Source: Pedobacter sp. KBS0701 (GTDB taxonomy: Bacteria > Bacteroidota > Bacteroidia > Sphingobacteriales > Sphingobacteriaceae). Taken from it: 64,000 nucleotides of DNA. Below, in pieces: positions 55,235-64,000 of this stretch; position 1 is the first letter of the stretch; the number at the start of each line of letters is the position of its first letter. The stretch covers positions 1,302,001-1,366,000 of the forward strand of contig NZ_CP042171.1 of assembly GCF_005938645.2 (NCBI RefSeq). The letters run 5' to 3'. The notes under the pieces are model-generated. The model did no database searches. It had not been told where the DNA came from and was given only the letters and a program-made list of their open reading frames with translations. The position numbers were made by a program, and so were the translations under genes.

Positions 55235-56008
55235 AGGGGTAAAAATAGGAAAAATGAAGGGGGAAAGGGGAAGTTTTTGTAAGGAAATCTATTATTTTAA
55301 TGGTATGGATTTAGGTTCTATTGGAAGTTATCTAATACGGTCGTCATTCCCGCGCATGCGGGAACCTTAAAGCACTGGCTATTCTTTGTCTCGTGCTCGG
55401 GCTTGCCTCGGCTACCGATGAAAAATCGGTACAGGTCCGCAGCTGCCCAGAGGCTCTTTCTTTTTTCAGTTGTGTATATATTTTTATAGGCCTTCAAGCT
55501 TGCTTCGCAGGTTGGCTTGGCCCAAAAGAAACAAAAACCCAAGGCTTGCATCTTTTCTTGTAAAAAGCTACGAAATCTTGATAGCGGCAGTATCCAAGCT
55601 CTTATCCTTGCTTACTCCACCGCTCCCGCTTGATCCTGCCTTGGGCTGTGGGGTTGTGAGGGGAGTTGCAAAGATTTTCGTGCTTTTTCCGGCGGAAATA
55701 TGCTAGGACGGATAGCAGGGTACAGGTCGCATGGAGCATATTACAGGGTGCGATAATTTTTTAAGTCCTTTCCCTTTCAGTAGGAAAGGTACAGATAGGC
55801 GGATAGGGGTAAGGCACTAAGACTAATAAAAAAGCCACAGATTTTTTAAATCTGTGGCTTTTCGTTTTTTCGTCATGCTGAACTTGTTTCAGAATCTATA
55901 AGACGCTGATCCCAATGTGAAATATATTGTTGCATTAAGATCCCCGCATGCGCGAGGATGACGACCATTATTAAAACTGAAATAATTCAGCATGATGGAC
56001 AAGGGTTA
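55235..56008. repeat. intergenic region with REP-like repeats and a strong hairpin
   Basis: REP-like units at about 55342-55370 (CGTCATTCCCGCGCATGCGGGAACCTTAA, opposite orientation) and about 55935-55966 (TTAAGATCCCCGCATGCGCGAGGATGACGACC). A 15-bp stem at 55830-55862. A related 55,380-55,740 stretch has repeat-like GC-rich sequence and no supported gene. Confidence 0.6.
55830..55862. terminator. 15-bp hairpin, probable terminator remnant or bidirectional
   Basis: Arms 55830-55844 and 55848-55862 are perfectly complementary, core GCCACAGATTT, three-base loop. T-run downstream on the plus strand. Stands alone between repeats; no gene immediately before it on the plus strand. Confidence 0.6.
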
Positions 56009-56929
56009 TTAAGGCTTTTTACCAATATTTACTCTGATATTGACTTCGAAATCGCCATCGGTGTAACCGCTGATGGCTGAGGTCGCGGTATTGTAATAAG
56101 CCATAAAATATAAGGTCGATTTGTAATTCATGCCAAAACCAACCGTAGCATTTTGCGTATTGTGGTACATGGCCATTACGTACAATTTATCGTTGGCAAA
56201 ATTGGCATTCAAACCCGCATCCCATAGGTTATCGAAGTTTTTAATGCCCCTGAAAACACCTTTAGGCTCCAGGCTGATTCCGTTAATACCCGATCCCAGC
56301 AAGAACTTATAACTCAAGGCAGAATAAAAGGTGGGTTTATCGGCAAAATTTAAATCATCTTTTCTGAAAACTGAACGCATATTTGGCACGGCACCCTCAA
56401 CGGTTAATCCTTTCGAGGTATAAGAGATCCCGAAATCGCCATCCAGGTAATAACCCCGATCGTTAAAACGGGCGATGGATGGGTCGTTAATATCGCTGTT
56501 TCTTACACTGTTTAAATCCAGTTTATCCTGACTTGCGCCAAAAGAGATTCCGAAGTTTAACTTCTGGTCGTCATTGTTTAACGGAAGGTGATAGGCAAAG
56601 GTTCCAACGGCTTTGGTGCGCTGGATGCCACCCGATTTCTCGTTATAGATGTTTACGCCCCAACCCACTTTGTTTACCTGCTGATCTAAAGTTACGCTCT
56701 GGGTAATGGGTGCACCCGGAATATTTGACCATTGTTTGCGGAAACTGCCGTTAATGTTAAACCCTTCGTTAATACCCGCCATAGATGGGTTTACGAGGTA
56801 ACGGTTCTGGAAATATTGTGCATTGAGCGGAAGGATCTGTGCTTTTACAGATCCTAAAAATAATGTGCCTGCAGCAAATAGAAACGTTACGCGACGCATT
56901 TGCTTTATGTTTTTGGTAATTGCTTTCAT
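56009..56929 (-). CDS. PorP/SprF family type IX secretion-associated outer membrane protein
   Basis: 306 residues, or about 296 from the Met at 56899, which gives a cleaner signal peptide (MRRVTFLFAAGTLFLGSVKA). The PorP/SprF pattern is clear: LNAQYFQNRYLVNPSMAGIN, WSNIPGAPITQSVTLDQ, and beta-strands to the end. SprF-like proteins help attach or secrete specific T9SS cargo with type B C-terminal domains; this one directly follows a type B cargo (eight bases), so it is very probably its partner. Confidence 0.88.
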   Translation of the reverse strand: MKAITKNIKQMRRVTFLFAAGTLFLGSVKAQILPLNAQYFQNRYLVNPSMAGINEGFNINGSFRKQWSNIPGAPITQSVTLDQQVNKVGWGVNIYNEKSGGIQRTKAVGTFAYHLPLNNDDQKLNFGISFGASQDKLDLNSVRNSDINDPSIARFNDRGYYLDGDFGISYTSKGLTVEGAVPNMRSVFRKDDLNFADKPTFYSALSYKFLLGSGINGISLEPKGVFRGIKNFDNLWDAGLNANFANDKLYVMAMYHNTQNATVGFGMNYKSTLYFMAYYNTATSAISGYTDGDFEVNIRVNIGKKP

Positions 56930-56937
56930 GTCTGTAA

Positions 56938-59900
56938 TTAGTCTCTAATGATATTGATATAACCTTTAAATGTACCGATGCCCTTACCTAAATCGATGAT
57001 GTAATAATAGGTTCCTTCGTTTAAGGGGCTACCGTTTATGGTTCCGTCCCAATCGTTGGCATAGGTATGTTTGGTGTATAATATCCTTCCGGCTTTATCG
57101 AAAATCTTTAAGGTGTTGTTTGGATAGTAATCGATGTTTTTGACGATAAATTTATCGTTGTAACCATCGCCATTAGGGGTAATTACTGTACTGGCTTCGA
57201 GTTTATAATCTTCTATTACCGTAATGGCAATGTTTTGATCGCTTACACAACCGCTCGCATTGGTTACGCTAACCCGGTAGGTATCGCTCTGTTTTGGGCG
57301 GATGGTTAGGGCAGGGGTGTTCTGTCCGCTAAGGATATCTGCACCTGTCCAGCTGTATTGTACACCACCGGTTGCAGTTAAAATTAGGGCATCGCCTTTA
57401 GAGATGGTTACACCCTTATTGCTGCTGATGGAAATCACAGGTAAGGCGTAGACGGTTACAGTAGCGGTTCCGGTTTGCGCCTGACCGCAATTTGCATCTT
57501 TAACATTGACTAAATTATAGGCAAAAGTACCGGTTGCATTAGTGGGTGCCGAAACTGTTACCGATGCACTTGTAGCGGTTGTCGTTACAGTTTTACTTGT
57601 TCCGCCGTTAATATTATAGGTAAAAGTATAGGGTGCAGTCCCGTTTGCACCGGTAAAGGTGATGGTTTGGGCGGCTCCGTTTAAGCAGACTGCTGATGCG
57701 CCAGCAATACTTGCTGTAGCGGTTGAAGTAACCGTTAATTTGAAAGTTTTAATGGTTTTGTCTACCCCTCCAAAATCTGTTCCGCCATTATCCATTACAG
57801 TTACGGTAATATTGGCTACACCACTTACATTGTTTTTTAGATGGTAAGTGATGGTACCTTTATCTGTACCATTTGGTGTTACGGTTAATAGATCAAACAG
57901 GTCAGCATGATCAGCAGTAACCGAAAGTGTAGTATTTTGTGCAGTTTCAGGACCAGCAGAAATTCCGGTTAAAGCAATGTTTTGGTTGGTTGAGGAATAA
58001 CAAACTGCCTGGTTTTCAACCGCATCGATGGTGGGTGCAGCATTGCCGAATAAATATCTCGTTTTAATCGGATAGTGATCTGTTGTGGTAGAACTGTAAT
58101 TGGTCACGAGGTTTTTAACGGCATCTAAAACCTCGGCAGAGGCCGGAATGTAGTTGAGGTTAAGGTTTTTTGTGATGATCACGTTATCAATTACGGTATT
58201 AAATCCGTCTGTAGATTGTTTTCCTGCTAAACTTAAAGGTAGCGTAACCGGGAAATAATTAGCTGCATCCTGGGTGAAATCGGAATATGAAGTGCCAGTA
58301 CCTGCAGGCATTGGTGCAATGGTTTTATCGGCATCCAGTACATCGTTAAAATCGCCAAGAATAATAACTTTTTTGCCAACAAGGTTAGCATCAAGCCAGT
58401 CTTTCAATTGTTTATTTCCGCCTTTTCTACGGTTATAGGCATCAATCTGATCGGCTGTTGGTCCTGTGTTTGCTTTCGCATGAATTTCAACAAAATAAAC
58501 GGTATCCAATTTATTATTGATCTTCACCTGTGCCTGCATCATATAAGGAAAACGGCCCGATGACCAGTTTTTGTAGGGGGTACCATCGGCACTGGTTGCG
58601 GGTACAGCAGGGTTATAGGTATCTCTTAAAATGCCTAAAGTCGAAATTGGTTTAATCAGATCGGTGCGATACATAAAAGCCAGTTTTTGTGCCAACGGAT
58701 AGTCTGCATCAGCTTTATCATCAGCATAGGATCCAAATTCGCTGAATAAAACATTATATCCTGCCGGTAAAACGGTATTTCTGAACAAAGTGGTATCTAC
58801 CACCTCTGCAAAACCATAAATATCTGCATTTAGATTGTTCACTACGGTTTTAACGTTAGCCGCCTGTAATACATCGTTCGATGGATCCTGAGCTGGGCTG
58901 CCAAACCATTCAATGTTCCAGTTCACTACTTCTAATGTGTTGGCAATATCAAAGGTGTTTCCGGTTAAGGCAACGGTTTTATTTGCCGAACCGGTAGTAA
59001 CAATGCTTACATTGCCGGTATAACTGGTATTCACTACCGTTGGCGAAAATTTAGCATAAACTGTTGGCGAAGTATTGTTGATGTCGGCTTTTTGATAAGT
59101 GATGGTACTGCTATAGGCTCCGGCACTTGTTTTTGATAAGGTGAAATTAGCAGGAGCAGTTAAGGTGACATCGCCTGTTAAGTTGCCTGCAGAAAAACCA
59201 AAGCTATTTGCAGCAGAAGTGGTATTAACCGCCTGGAAACCAAAACTAAGGCTTGATGGCGAAGTGGTAATATCAACCGCTGGCGGTGTGCTCGAATTGG
59301 TTACCGCAAAATCATCAACTGTCCAGCGGCTGGCTGATGAAGTGGTCGAGTTATATACAATAGCGATATAAATTGGCGTTGCTTTGTAGGCTGATAAATC
59401 TATATTGTCTGATTTGGTCCATTTATCACTACCCGTTTCAGGGAATTTACCATCTAAACTGGTCCATGTAGCCAGTGCAGGATTACCCGAACCGGTATAG
59501 TTTGTAGAAATTTTAAGTTGTAATTTATCACCTGCGAAAGCAGATCTTGTCCAGAAAGATAAAATAGCATAGTTAAATGAAGAAATATTTAAGACTGGAG
59601 AAATCAACCAGTCCTCATTTAAGATATTACCGCCAGAATAACCATTAATCTGGAGGGCATTTCCTGCGCTCGCCACACCTGTAGGGTCGCTTGCGTCATG
59701 TCCGAAGGTAGTAGTACAGCCCCAGGTTTGCGGACCTGTTACGCTGTATTGGTAAAAACCATCAGACAAGGCAGAACTGCCTACTGTTGTACAGTTTTCA
59801 AAATTGAAAGCCGTTTGGTTAGGATCTACCGACGCACCGGTTAATGAAAGTGGAACCGAGGTTGCACCTGAACTGGTGTGTAAAACGGCACCGGCTGAGT

Positions 59901-62709
59901 TGCCCACAGCTGTTGGGCTAAATTTTACATACACCGTTTGATTGGCGGCTAAATCTGCTACACTATAACTTAATGTAGTAGAAAAAGTAACGTTATCTTT
60001 AGAAATAGAATAAGGTGCTGTTGTTGTTAAAGTAGTGGCATTGGTTAAGTTTCCGGCCGAGAGTACATAGCTTTTTGAAGCTGATGTGGTATTTATTGCC
60101 TGGTTACTGAAAGCCAGGGTTTTTGGCGCAACAACTAAATAGGGGCCAGTTGTTGAAGTGGGTTCAGTTACCGAGCTGTTTTGCGGATTTGGTATCCTTG
60201 GTACAAAATCTAAAGAATTTTCATCGCTATCGTATCCATTACCTGCAAATTCTTCTGTACCACCAATGCCCATGGTGGTGGCATTTGATGTTGCACTTGC
60301 TTTTCTTTCAATTGATGTGGTGTTGGTTGTGGCAGGCGCAGGAGCTATACCTTCGTAGCCATTTGCTGTTCCATAACCAACTTTATCAATAATATTTGCA
60401 TTAACCGGATTGGCACCTGTTTGAGGGGTAGCTAAATTGCTTAACAATACTTTTCCTGTTGTACCCGATAAGGTGAGTGTACCAATCTTATCAGGTGTTG
60501 GTAAATCTAATGTACCACCTGTACCCGCTGCCAGTTGGATCAGGTAAAAACCTTTTGAGGCGATAGAACCCGATAAGGTTGTTGCTGCCCAGCTGCCCGT
60601 ACCGGTAGCACTGGCGTACTGTACGCTCCAGCCGGTTAAATCTACAGCACTAAGCGTTGGGTTGTACAACTCGATAAAGTCATTTTTATAGGTAGCACCG
60701 CTGTTGCCGCCACCGCCATAAACTTCAGAAATGACCACGTGATTGGCACCTGCTGGTTCTTTTGTCGAAGTGTTTTGCGGGTTTGGAGCCGTAACTACAA
60801 AATCGGTACTGTTGTTATCGGTATCGTAACTGTTTCCATTAAACTCTTCAGCACCCCCAACGGCTAAAGTTGCTGCTGTTGAAGTTGCACTTGCTTTACG
60901 TTCAATTGAAGTTGTATTGGAGATTACGGGGGTAGGTGCGGTTTCGAAACCGGTGGCTGTTGGGCCAAAGCCTACTTTATCAACTACCGCAGTGGTTGAT
61001 GGATTGGCACCAGTTAAAAGCACATTTGAATTGCTTAAAATTACTTTTCCGGTTGTACCGGATAAGGTTAAAGTTCCGGTTGCATCTGGTGTAGGCAAAT
61101 TAACCGTTCCACCTGCTCCAATAGCTTCCTGGATCAAGTAGAAACTTTTTGCAGGTATGCTACCCGTTAAATCTGTTTTTGCCCAGGTGCCTGTTCCGGT
61201 AGCATTTAAATACTGTACACTCCAGCCGGTTAAATCAACCGTGGTGTTATCAGGGTTATATAATTCGATAAAATCATTTTTGAAGGTTGCGCCGGTGTTT
61301 CCGCCGCCACCATAAATTTCAGATATTACAACGTGGGTTGGCGCTGCGGGTGGAGTTGTGCCCATACCTGCCGTAATAATGTTCTGTGTGCTTGCACCAG
61401 TGCTCGAAATACTAATATTGCCAGATGCAGCGGATGGTGTTGTAGGGCTAAAACGCGCAGAGACCGTTTTGCTTGTGGCAAGCTCAGCGCCAGTATAAAC
61501 TAGCGAAGCGCTATAAGTAATATTATCTTTTGATAGATAAAAAGGTGCTGTAGTGGTAATATTTACCACATCGGTTAAGCCCGTGGCGTTTAAACTAAAG
61601 GTTTGTGCCGTAGAATTGGTGCCTGTATTTTGAGAACCAAAATCGAAAGCCGTTTGGTCTACTGTTAAAATTGTTGATAGTCCATTTCCGCTTACCGCAA
61701 CATTAACCGGGCTGGCACCAGTGCTGGTATTAGTAATATTGCCACTGGCATTGCCGCCTGAAGTTGGACTGAAACGTACATAAACAAATGGAGATGCAGC
61801 CACTTCGGCTGTGGTATAACTGATGGAATTGCTGAAAGCGATATTATCTTTAGATACAAAGAAAGGTGCGGTCGAATTTATTAAAACAGCAGCCGTCAAA
61901 TTGGCTCCTCCTAATGTATAACTTTGTGCTGTAGAATTTGAATTGATGTTTTGATCGCCAAAAAGAAACGTTGTATTTGAGGCTGATAAAACCGGCGTAG
62001 TTGTAGTATTGCCCTTTGGCGTGATGCTAAAATCGTCAATAGTGTAAATGCCATCGCTTCCTAAATCGTCTGTATCTGTCCAGCGGATATAAAGTGTAGC
62101 CCCATTTGCCCAGGTAATTGCGTTGATGCTTCCAGAAACAGGGGTTTGGTTTGCTGGTAAGTTACCATCAATGCCGGCTGCCGTGGTTGTTGTTGTTAAC
62201 TTTTCGTTAAGCTCCATGTCGGTAAGCGGGAGCCAGGTGGCCGATGCGTCGGCAATACTGGTGGCATTGAAGCTATATTCGAAATTTAGTTTTTCGTTAA
62301 CCGTAGCCGTTGAGCCAGTTCGCCACTGTTCCATTACGCCAGATAAATCGATTGAGGTTACGGTGGCACCGGTGTTATTCTGAAATCCGGCCCCAAATCT
62401 CGGTACTAACGCGCCAGAGGCAAGGCTTCCTAACGAACGGTCGGCAGCTCCTGCTGTTCCTGCATTGTAAGCGGCTCCACTATTTGACGAAGCGGTGTAA
62501 ACCGTTAACGTTAAGGCCGAACCAACGGCTGCGGCGTTTGTGCCGCCCGCTTTAACGGCACTCCATCCGGCAACTGTCGAAGTTCCTGTTGCGGTTATGC
62601 CGTCAAAATTTTCTGCTTTAGCGGTATTTATTGCAGTTAATGAAACCTGGGCAGATAAATAATCCGAGAAAACCAGAAAAAATAAAATGAGAAGTAAAAA
62701 TCTTTTCAT
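56938..62709 (-). CDS. giant T9SS type B cargo: lamin-tail, choice-of-anchor J and endonuclease/exonuclease/phosphatase domains
   Basis: 1,923 residues. Signal peptide (about 1-20); two choice-of-anchor/HYDIN-like repeats (about 235-450); two lamin-tail domains (about 460-640 and 655-830; HVVISEIYGGGGN); a third repeat; choice-of-anchor J (about 955-1115; SGGNILNEDWLISPVLN); a fourth repeat; an endonuclease/exonuclease/phosphatase domain (about 1210-1500) with NWNIEWFG, EIHAKANTG, ILGDFNDVLDAD and TTDHYPIKTRY; Ig-like/PKD repeats; and the gliding-motility-type C-terminal domain with VITPNGDGYNDKF and GWDGT-like DWDGTINGSPL. A secreted, surface-attached nuclease or phosphoesterase. Confidence 0.85.
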   Translation of the reverse strand: MKRFLLLILFFLVFSDYLSAQVSLTAINTAKAENFDGITATGTSTVAGWSAVKAGGTNAAAVGSALTLTVYTASSNSGAAYNAGTAGAADRSLGSLASGALVPRFGAGFQNNTGATVTSIDLSGVMEQWRTGSTATVNEKLNFEYSFNATSIADASATWLPLTDMELNEKLTTTTTAAGIDGNLPANQTPVSGSINAITWANGATLYIRWTDTDDLGSDGIYTIDDFSITPKGNTTTTPVLSASNTTFLFGDQNINSNSTAQSYTLGGANLTAAVLINSTAPFFVSKDNIAFSNSISYTTAEVAASPFVYVRFSPTSGGNASGNITNTSTGASPVNVAVSGNGLSTILTVDQTAFDFGSQNTGTNSTAQTFSLNATGLTDVVNITTTAPFYLSKDNITYSASLVYTGAELATSKTVSARFSPTTPSAASGNISISSTGASTQNIITAGMGTTPPAAPTHVVISEIYGGGGNTGATFKNDFIELYNPDNTTVDLTGWSVQYLNATGTGTWAKTDLTGSIPAKSFYLIQEAIGAGGTVNLPTPDATGTLTLSGTTGKVILSNSNVLLTGANPSTTAVVDKVGFGPTATGFETAPTPVISNTTSIERKASATSTAATLAVGGAEEFNGNSYDTDNNSTDFVVTAPNPQNTSTKEPAGANHVVISEVYGGGGNSGATYKNDFIELYNPTLSAVDLTGWSVQYASATGTGSWAATTLSGSIASKGFYLIQLAAGTGGTLDLPTPDKIGTLTLSGTTGKVLLSNLATPQTGANPVNANIIDKVGYGTANGYEGIAPAPATTNTTSIERKASATSNATTMGIGGTEEFAGNGYDSDENSLDFVPRIPNPQNSSVTEPTSTTGPYLVVAPKTLAFSNQAINTTSASKSYVLSAGNLTNATTLTTTAPYSISKDNVTFSTTLSYSVADLAANQTVYVKFSPTAVGNSAGAVLHTSSGATSVPLSLTGASVDPNQTAFNFENCTTVGSSALSDGFYQYSVTGPQTWGCTTTFGHDASDPTGVASAGNALQINGYSGGNILNEDWLISPVLNISSFNYAILSFWTRSAFAGDKLQLKISTNYTGSGNPALATWTSLDGKFPETGSDKWTKSDNIDLSAYKATPIYIAIVYNSTTSSASRWTVDDFAVTNSSTPPAVDITTSPSSLSFGFQAVNTTSAANSFGFSAGNLTGDVTLTAPANFTLSKTSAGAYSSTITYQKADINNTSPTVYAKFSPTVVNTSYTGNVSIVTTGSANKTVALTGNTFDIANTLEVVNWNIEWFGSPAQDPSNDVLQAANVKTVVNNLNADIYGFAEVVDTTLFRNTVLPAGYNVLFSEFGSYADDKADADYPLAQKLAFMYRTDLIKPISTLGILRDTYNPAVPATSADGTPYKNWSSGRFPYMMQAQVKINNKLDTVYFVEIHAKANTGPTADQIDAYNRRKGGNKQLKDWLDANLVGKKVIILGDFNDVLDADKTIAPMPAGTGTSYSDFTQDAANYFPVTLPLSLAGKQSTDGFNTVIDNVIITKNLNLNYIPASAEVLDAVKNLVTNYSSTTTDHYPIKTRYLFGNAAPTIDAVENQAVCYSSTNQNIALTGISAGPETAQNTTLSVTADHADLFDLLTVTPNGTDKGTITYHLKNNVSGVANITVTVMDNGGTDFGGVDKTIKTFKLTVTSTATASIAGASAVCLNGAAQTITFTGANGTAPYTFTYNINGGTSKTVTTTATSASVTVSAPTNATGTFAYNLVNVKDANCGQAQTGTATVTVYALPVISISSNKGVTISKGDALILTATGGVQYSWTGADILSGQNTPALTIRPKQSDTYRVSVTNASGCVSDQNIAITVIEDYKLEASTVITPNGDGYNDKFIVKNIDYYPNNTLKIFDKAGRILYTKHTYANDWDGTINGSPLNEGTYYYIIDLGKGIGTFKGYINIIRD

Positions 62710-63377
62710 AGAATAAGTTTTATTTATAGCAAATGTATAGGCAAAAGCCTTATTATCAGATTAACTTAATGTTAATTTAGGTAATTGTGGAAAAATAAAT
62801 GTAATGAGGAATAATTTTATGATTATGCCGACGTTGACGTGCTTTTTGTATTTCAGTTTAAATATTAGACTACACTATCATTGACAGTTTGGAATACAAG
62901 GGGCGTCATCTCGACTGGAGTGCAACGGAATGAAGAGATCTTGGAACAAATTATTGAAATTAAATTAAAGATTTTGCTTCGCAGAGCCTTCGGGTTCTCC
63001 ACTCCGCTCGAAATGGCGGTACTTAGAGTCCGTTTATCGTCTTAAAATTAAAATCCACTGTTATTTATTTTGGTTTTTATGAAATAGACCATCATGACTT
63101 TGGTTGTTATCATGATATTGCTATTGATGTTCCCGCTGATTTAAAGAGATAAACGCAAATCTTATCATATAAAGGTTTGCGCCTGGTGATGCATACTTTG
63201 TTATTAAGCCTGATTGTAACGGAAATCCCGATTGTTTTATCGGGAGAGGACTTGAAGAGTAAAGCAGGACAGGAGGCGGCCACAAAGAACCTTAAATTCA
63301 CTTCTAAAAAAGCAATCTAATATATCCCTGATCAAACAGGTTTCCAGCTTATTCACGCAATTTTTATAAGTAAGATA
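62710..63377. repeat. intergenic region with a REP-like repeat
   Basis: A GTCATCTCGACTGGAGTGCA ... TCCACTCCGCTCGAAATGGCG unit lies at about 62,905-63,018; the halves are inverted, and it belongs to the same family as 37,676. Downstream to 63,377 there is nothing supported; minus-strand open frame near 63,110-63,301 lacks protein character. Confidence 0.55.
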
Positions 63378-63998
63378 TTATAAATACTCTTCAATATTTC
63401 CTTTACCCTCACGGATGACTTCAAACTCGCCGGTGGTACAATCAATTACAGTAGAGGCTTCATTATCGCCATAACCGCCATCTATTACCAGGTCTACCAG
63501 GTCTTCATATTTTTCGTGGATCAATTCCGGATCGGTAGAATATTCGATTACATCATCGTCATCTTTTATGGAAGTTGATAGGATAGGATTGCCAAGTTCT
63601 TTGACAATACAGCGTGCAATGTTGTTGTCGGGTACACGGATACCGACCGTTTTTTTATTCGAACTTAATAATTTGGGTACGTTGTTATTCGCATTAAAAA
63701 TAAAGGTAAAAGGGCCTGGTAGCGCTTTTTTTAATACCCTGAAAGTGGTATTGTCAATCGGTTTAATGTAATCAGAAATGTGCTTTAAATCATGGCAGAT
63801 AAAAGAAAAGTTGGCTTTCTCGGGCTTGATGCCACGTAAGCGGCAAATTTTTTCGATAGCTTTAGGATTGGTAATATCGCAGCCCAAACCGTAAATGGTA
63901 TCAGTTGGGTAGATGATCAAGCCACCTTTTTTCAGCACATCAACAACCTGTTCAATGGCTCTTTCGTTGGGGTTTTCCGGATAAATCTTAATAAGCAT
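63378..63998 (-). CDS. Sua5/YciO/YrdC-family protein (L-threonylcarbamoyladenylate synthase-like)
   Basis: 206 residues, one YrdC domain: GLIIYPTDTIYGLGCD (ATP/threonine pocket), KPEKANFSFIC, LKKALPGPFTFIF, VGIRVPDNNIARCIVKELGNP, and the closing STVIDCTTGEFEVIREGKGNI. The KxR motif of true TsaC/YrdC (KxR near the N-terminus) is represented by the K-P segment, with length as in YciO. Either the t6A-forming enzyme or its paralogue YciO. The gene is complete at the window edge. Confidence 0.85.
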   Translation of the reverse strand: MLIKIYPENPNERAIEQVVDVLKKGGLIIYPTDTIYGLGCDITNPKAIEKICRLRGIKPEKANFSFICHDLKHISDYIKPIDNTTFRVLKKALPGPFTFIFNANNNVPKLLSSNKKTVGIRVPDNNIARCIVKELGNPILSTSIKDDDDVIEYSTDPELIHEKYEDLVDLVIDGGYGDNEASTVIDCTTGEFEVIREGKGNIEEYL

Positions 63999-64000
63999 AG

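Noticed and set aside
55318..55706. Short frames in the 55.3-55.7 kb spacer
   Set aside because: They run through REP-like repeats and have no conserved character.

Overview
The window looks like a chromosomal stretch from a Bacteroidota bacterium of the Sphingobacteriaceae, most likely Pedobacter or a close relative. Evidence: a TlpA-SusC-SusD outer-membrane locus, a type IX secretion (T9SS) cargo with a gliding-motility-type C-terminal domain next to a PorP/SprF protein, promoters of the Bacteroidota type (-7 box TAnnTTTG with a TTG-type -33 box), few Shine-Dalgarno sites, and dispersed intergenic repeats of the kind common in Pedobacter. Genus is inferred from protein style only; no search was run.

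Layout. 1-7.4 kb: housekeeping and stress genes (AI-2E-type permease cut by the left edge, secreted esterase, stand-alone receiver, ROK kinase, lipocalin, divergent AraC regulator and aldo/keto reductase). 7.8-8.03 kb: tRNA-Leu(TAA) and tRNA-Gly(GCC). 8.5-22 kb: an accessory region holding a lipoprotein, a small membrane protein, an XRE regulator with a 10-bp inverted-repeat operator, a long structured RNA candidate (10.35-10.58 kb), a broken and an intact tlpA-like gene followed by susC-susD, then a small secreted Cys-containing protein, a MauE/DoxX-type redox membrane protein and a Crp-like regulator, a second structured leader (19.6-19.75 kb), a small helix-hairpin-helix-like protein and an RteC-like protein. 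22-36.4 kb: core metabolism, mainly the aromatic amino acid pathway on the minus strand (pheA, DAHP synthase-chorismate mutase, aroA, aroC; separately S4-protein-aroB-sterol-desaturase-like), plus an aminotransferase and a fused E1 2-oxoacid dehydrogenase. 36.4-49.6 kb: proline dehydrogenase, Mpo1-like protein, YihX-like phosphatase, secreted PQQ-type dehydrogenase with heme c domain, tandem cold-shock proteins, AraC-like regulator, YegD-like Hsp70, a pentameric ligand-gated ion channel homologue, PIF1-like helicase. 49.8-64 kb: tRNA with CAT anticodon, GH2 beta-galactosidase, DinB-like protein, a decayed TlpA gene, NhaA, PorP/SprF protein with a 1,923-residue T9SS cargo containing a nuclease-type domain, and a YrdC/YciO protein.

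Most notable findings. (1) A complete transcription attenuator in front of pheA: Bacteroidota promoter, 20-codon leader peptide with YYFGYFYYF, an antiterminator arm inside the end of the leader ORF, and a 14-bp terminator just before pheA. (2) Two structured RNA leaders (10.39-10.58 kb and 19.63-19.75 kb) that share one design: nested stems plus a downstream complement, followed by a U-run, that would compete with them. (3) A 435-bp MITE-like element with perfect 16-bp terminal inverted repeats and an 8-bp target duplication inserted in a REP-like repeat. (4) A possible thiol-redox locus combining a small secreted cysteine protein, a MauE-type membrane protein, a Crp regulator and TlpA-SusCD. 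(5) A bacterial pLGIC that must use a TTG start. No CRISPR array, rRNA gene or intact transposase was seen.
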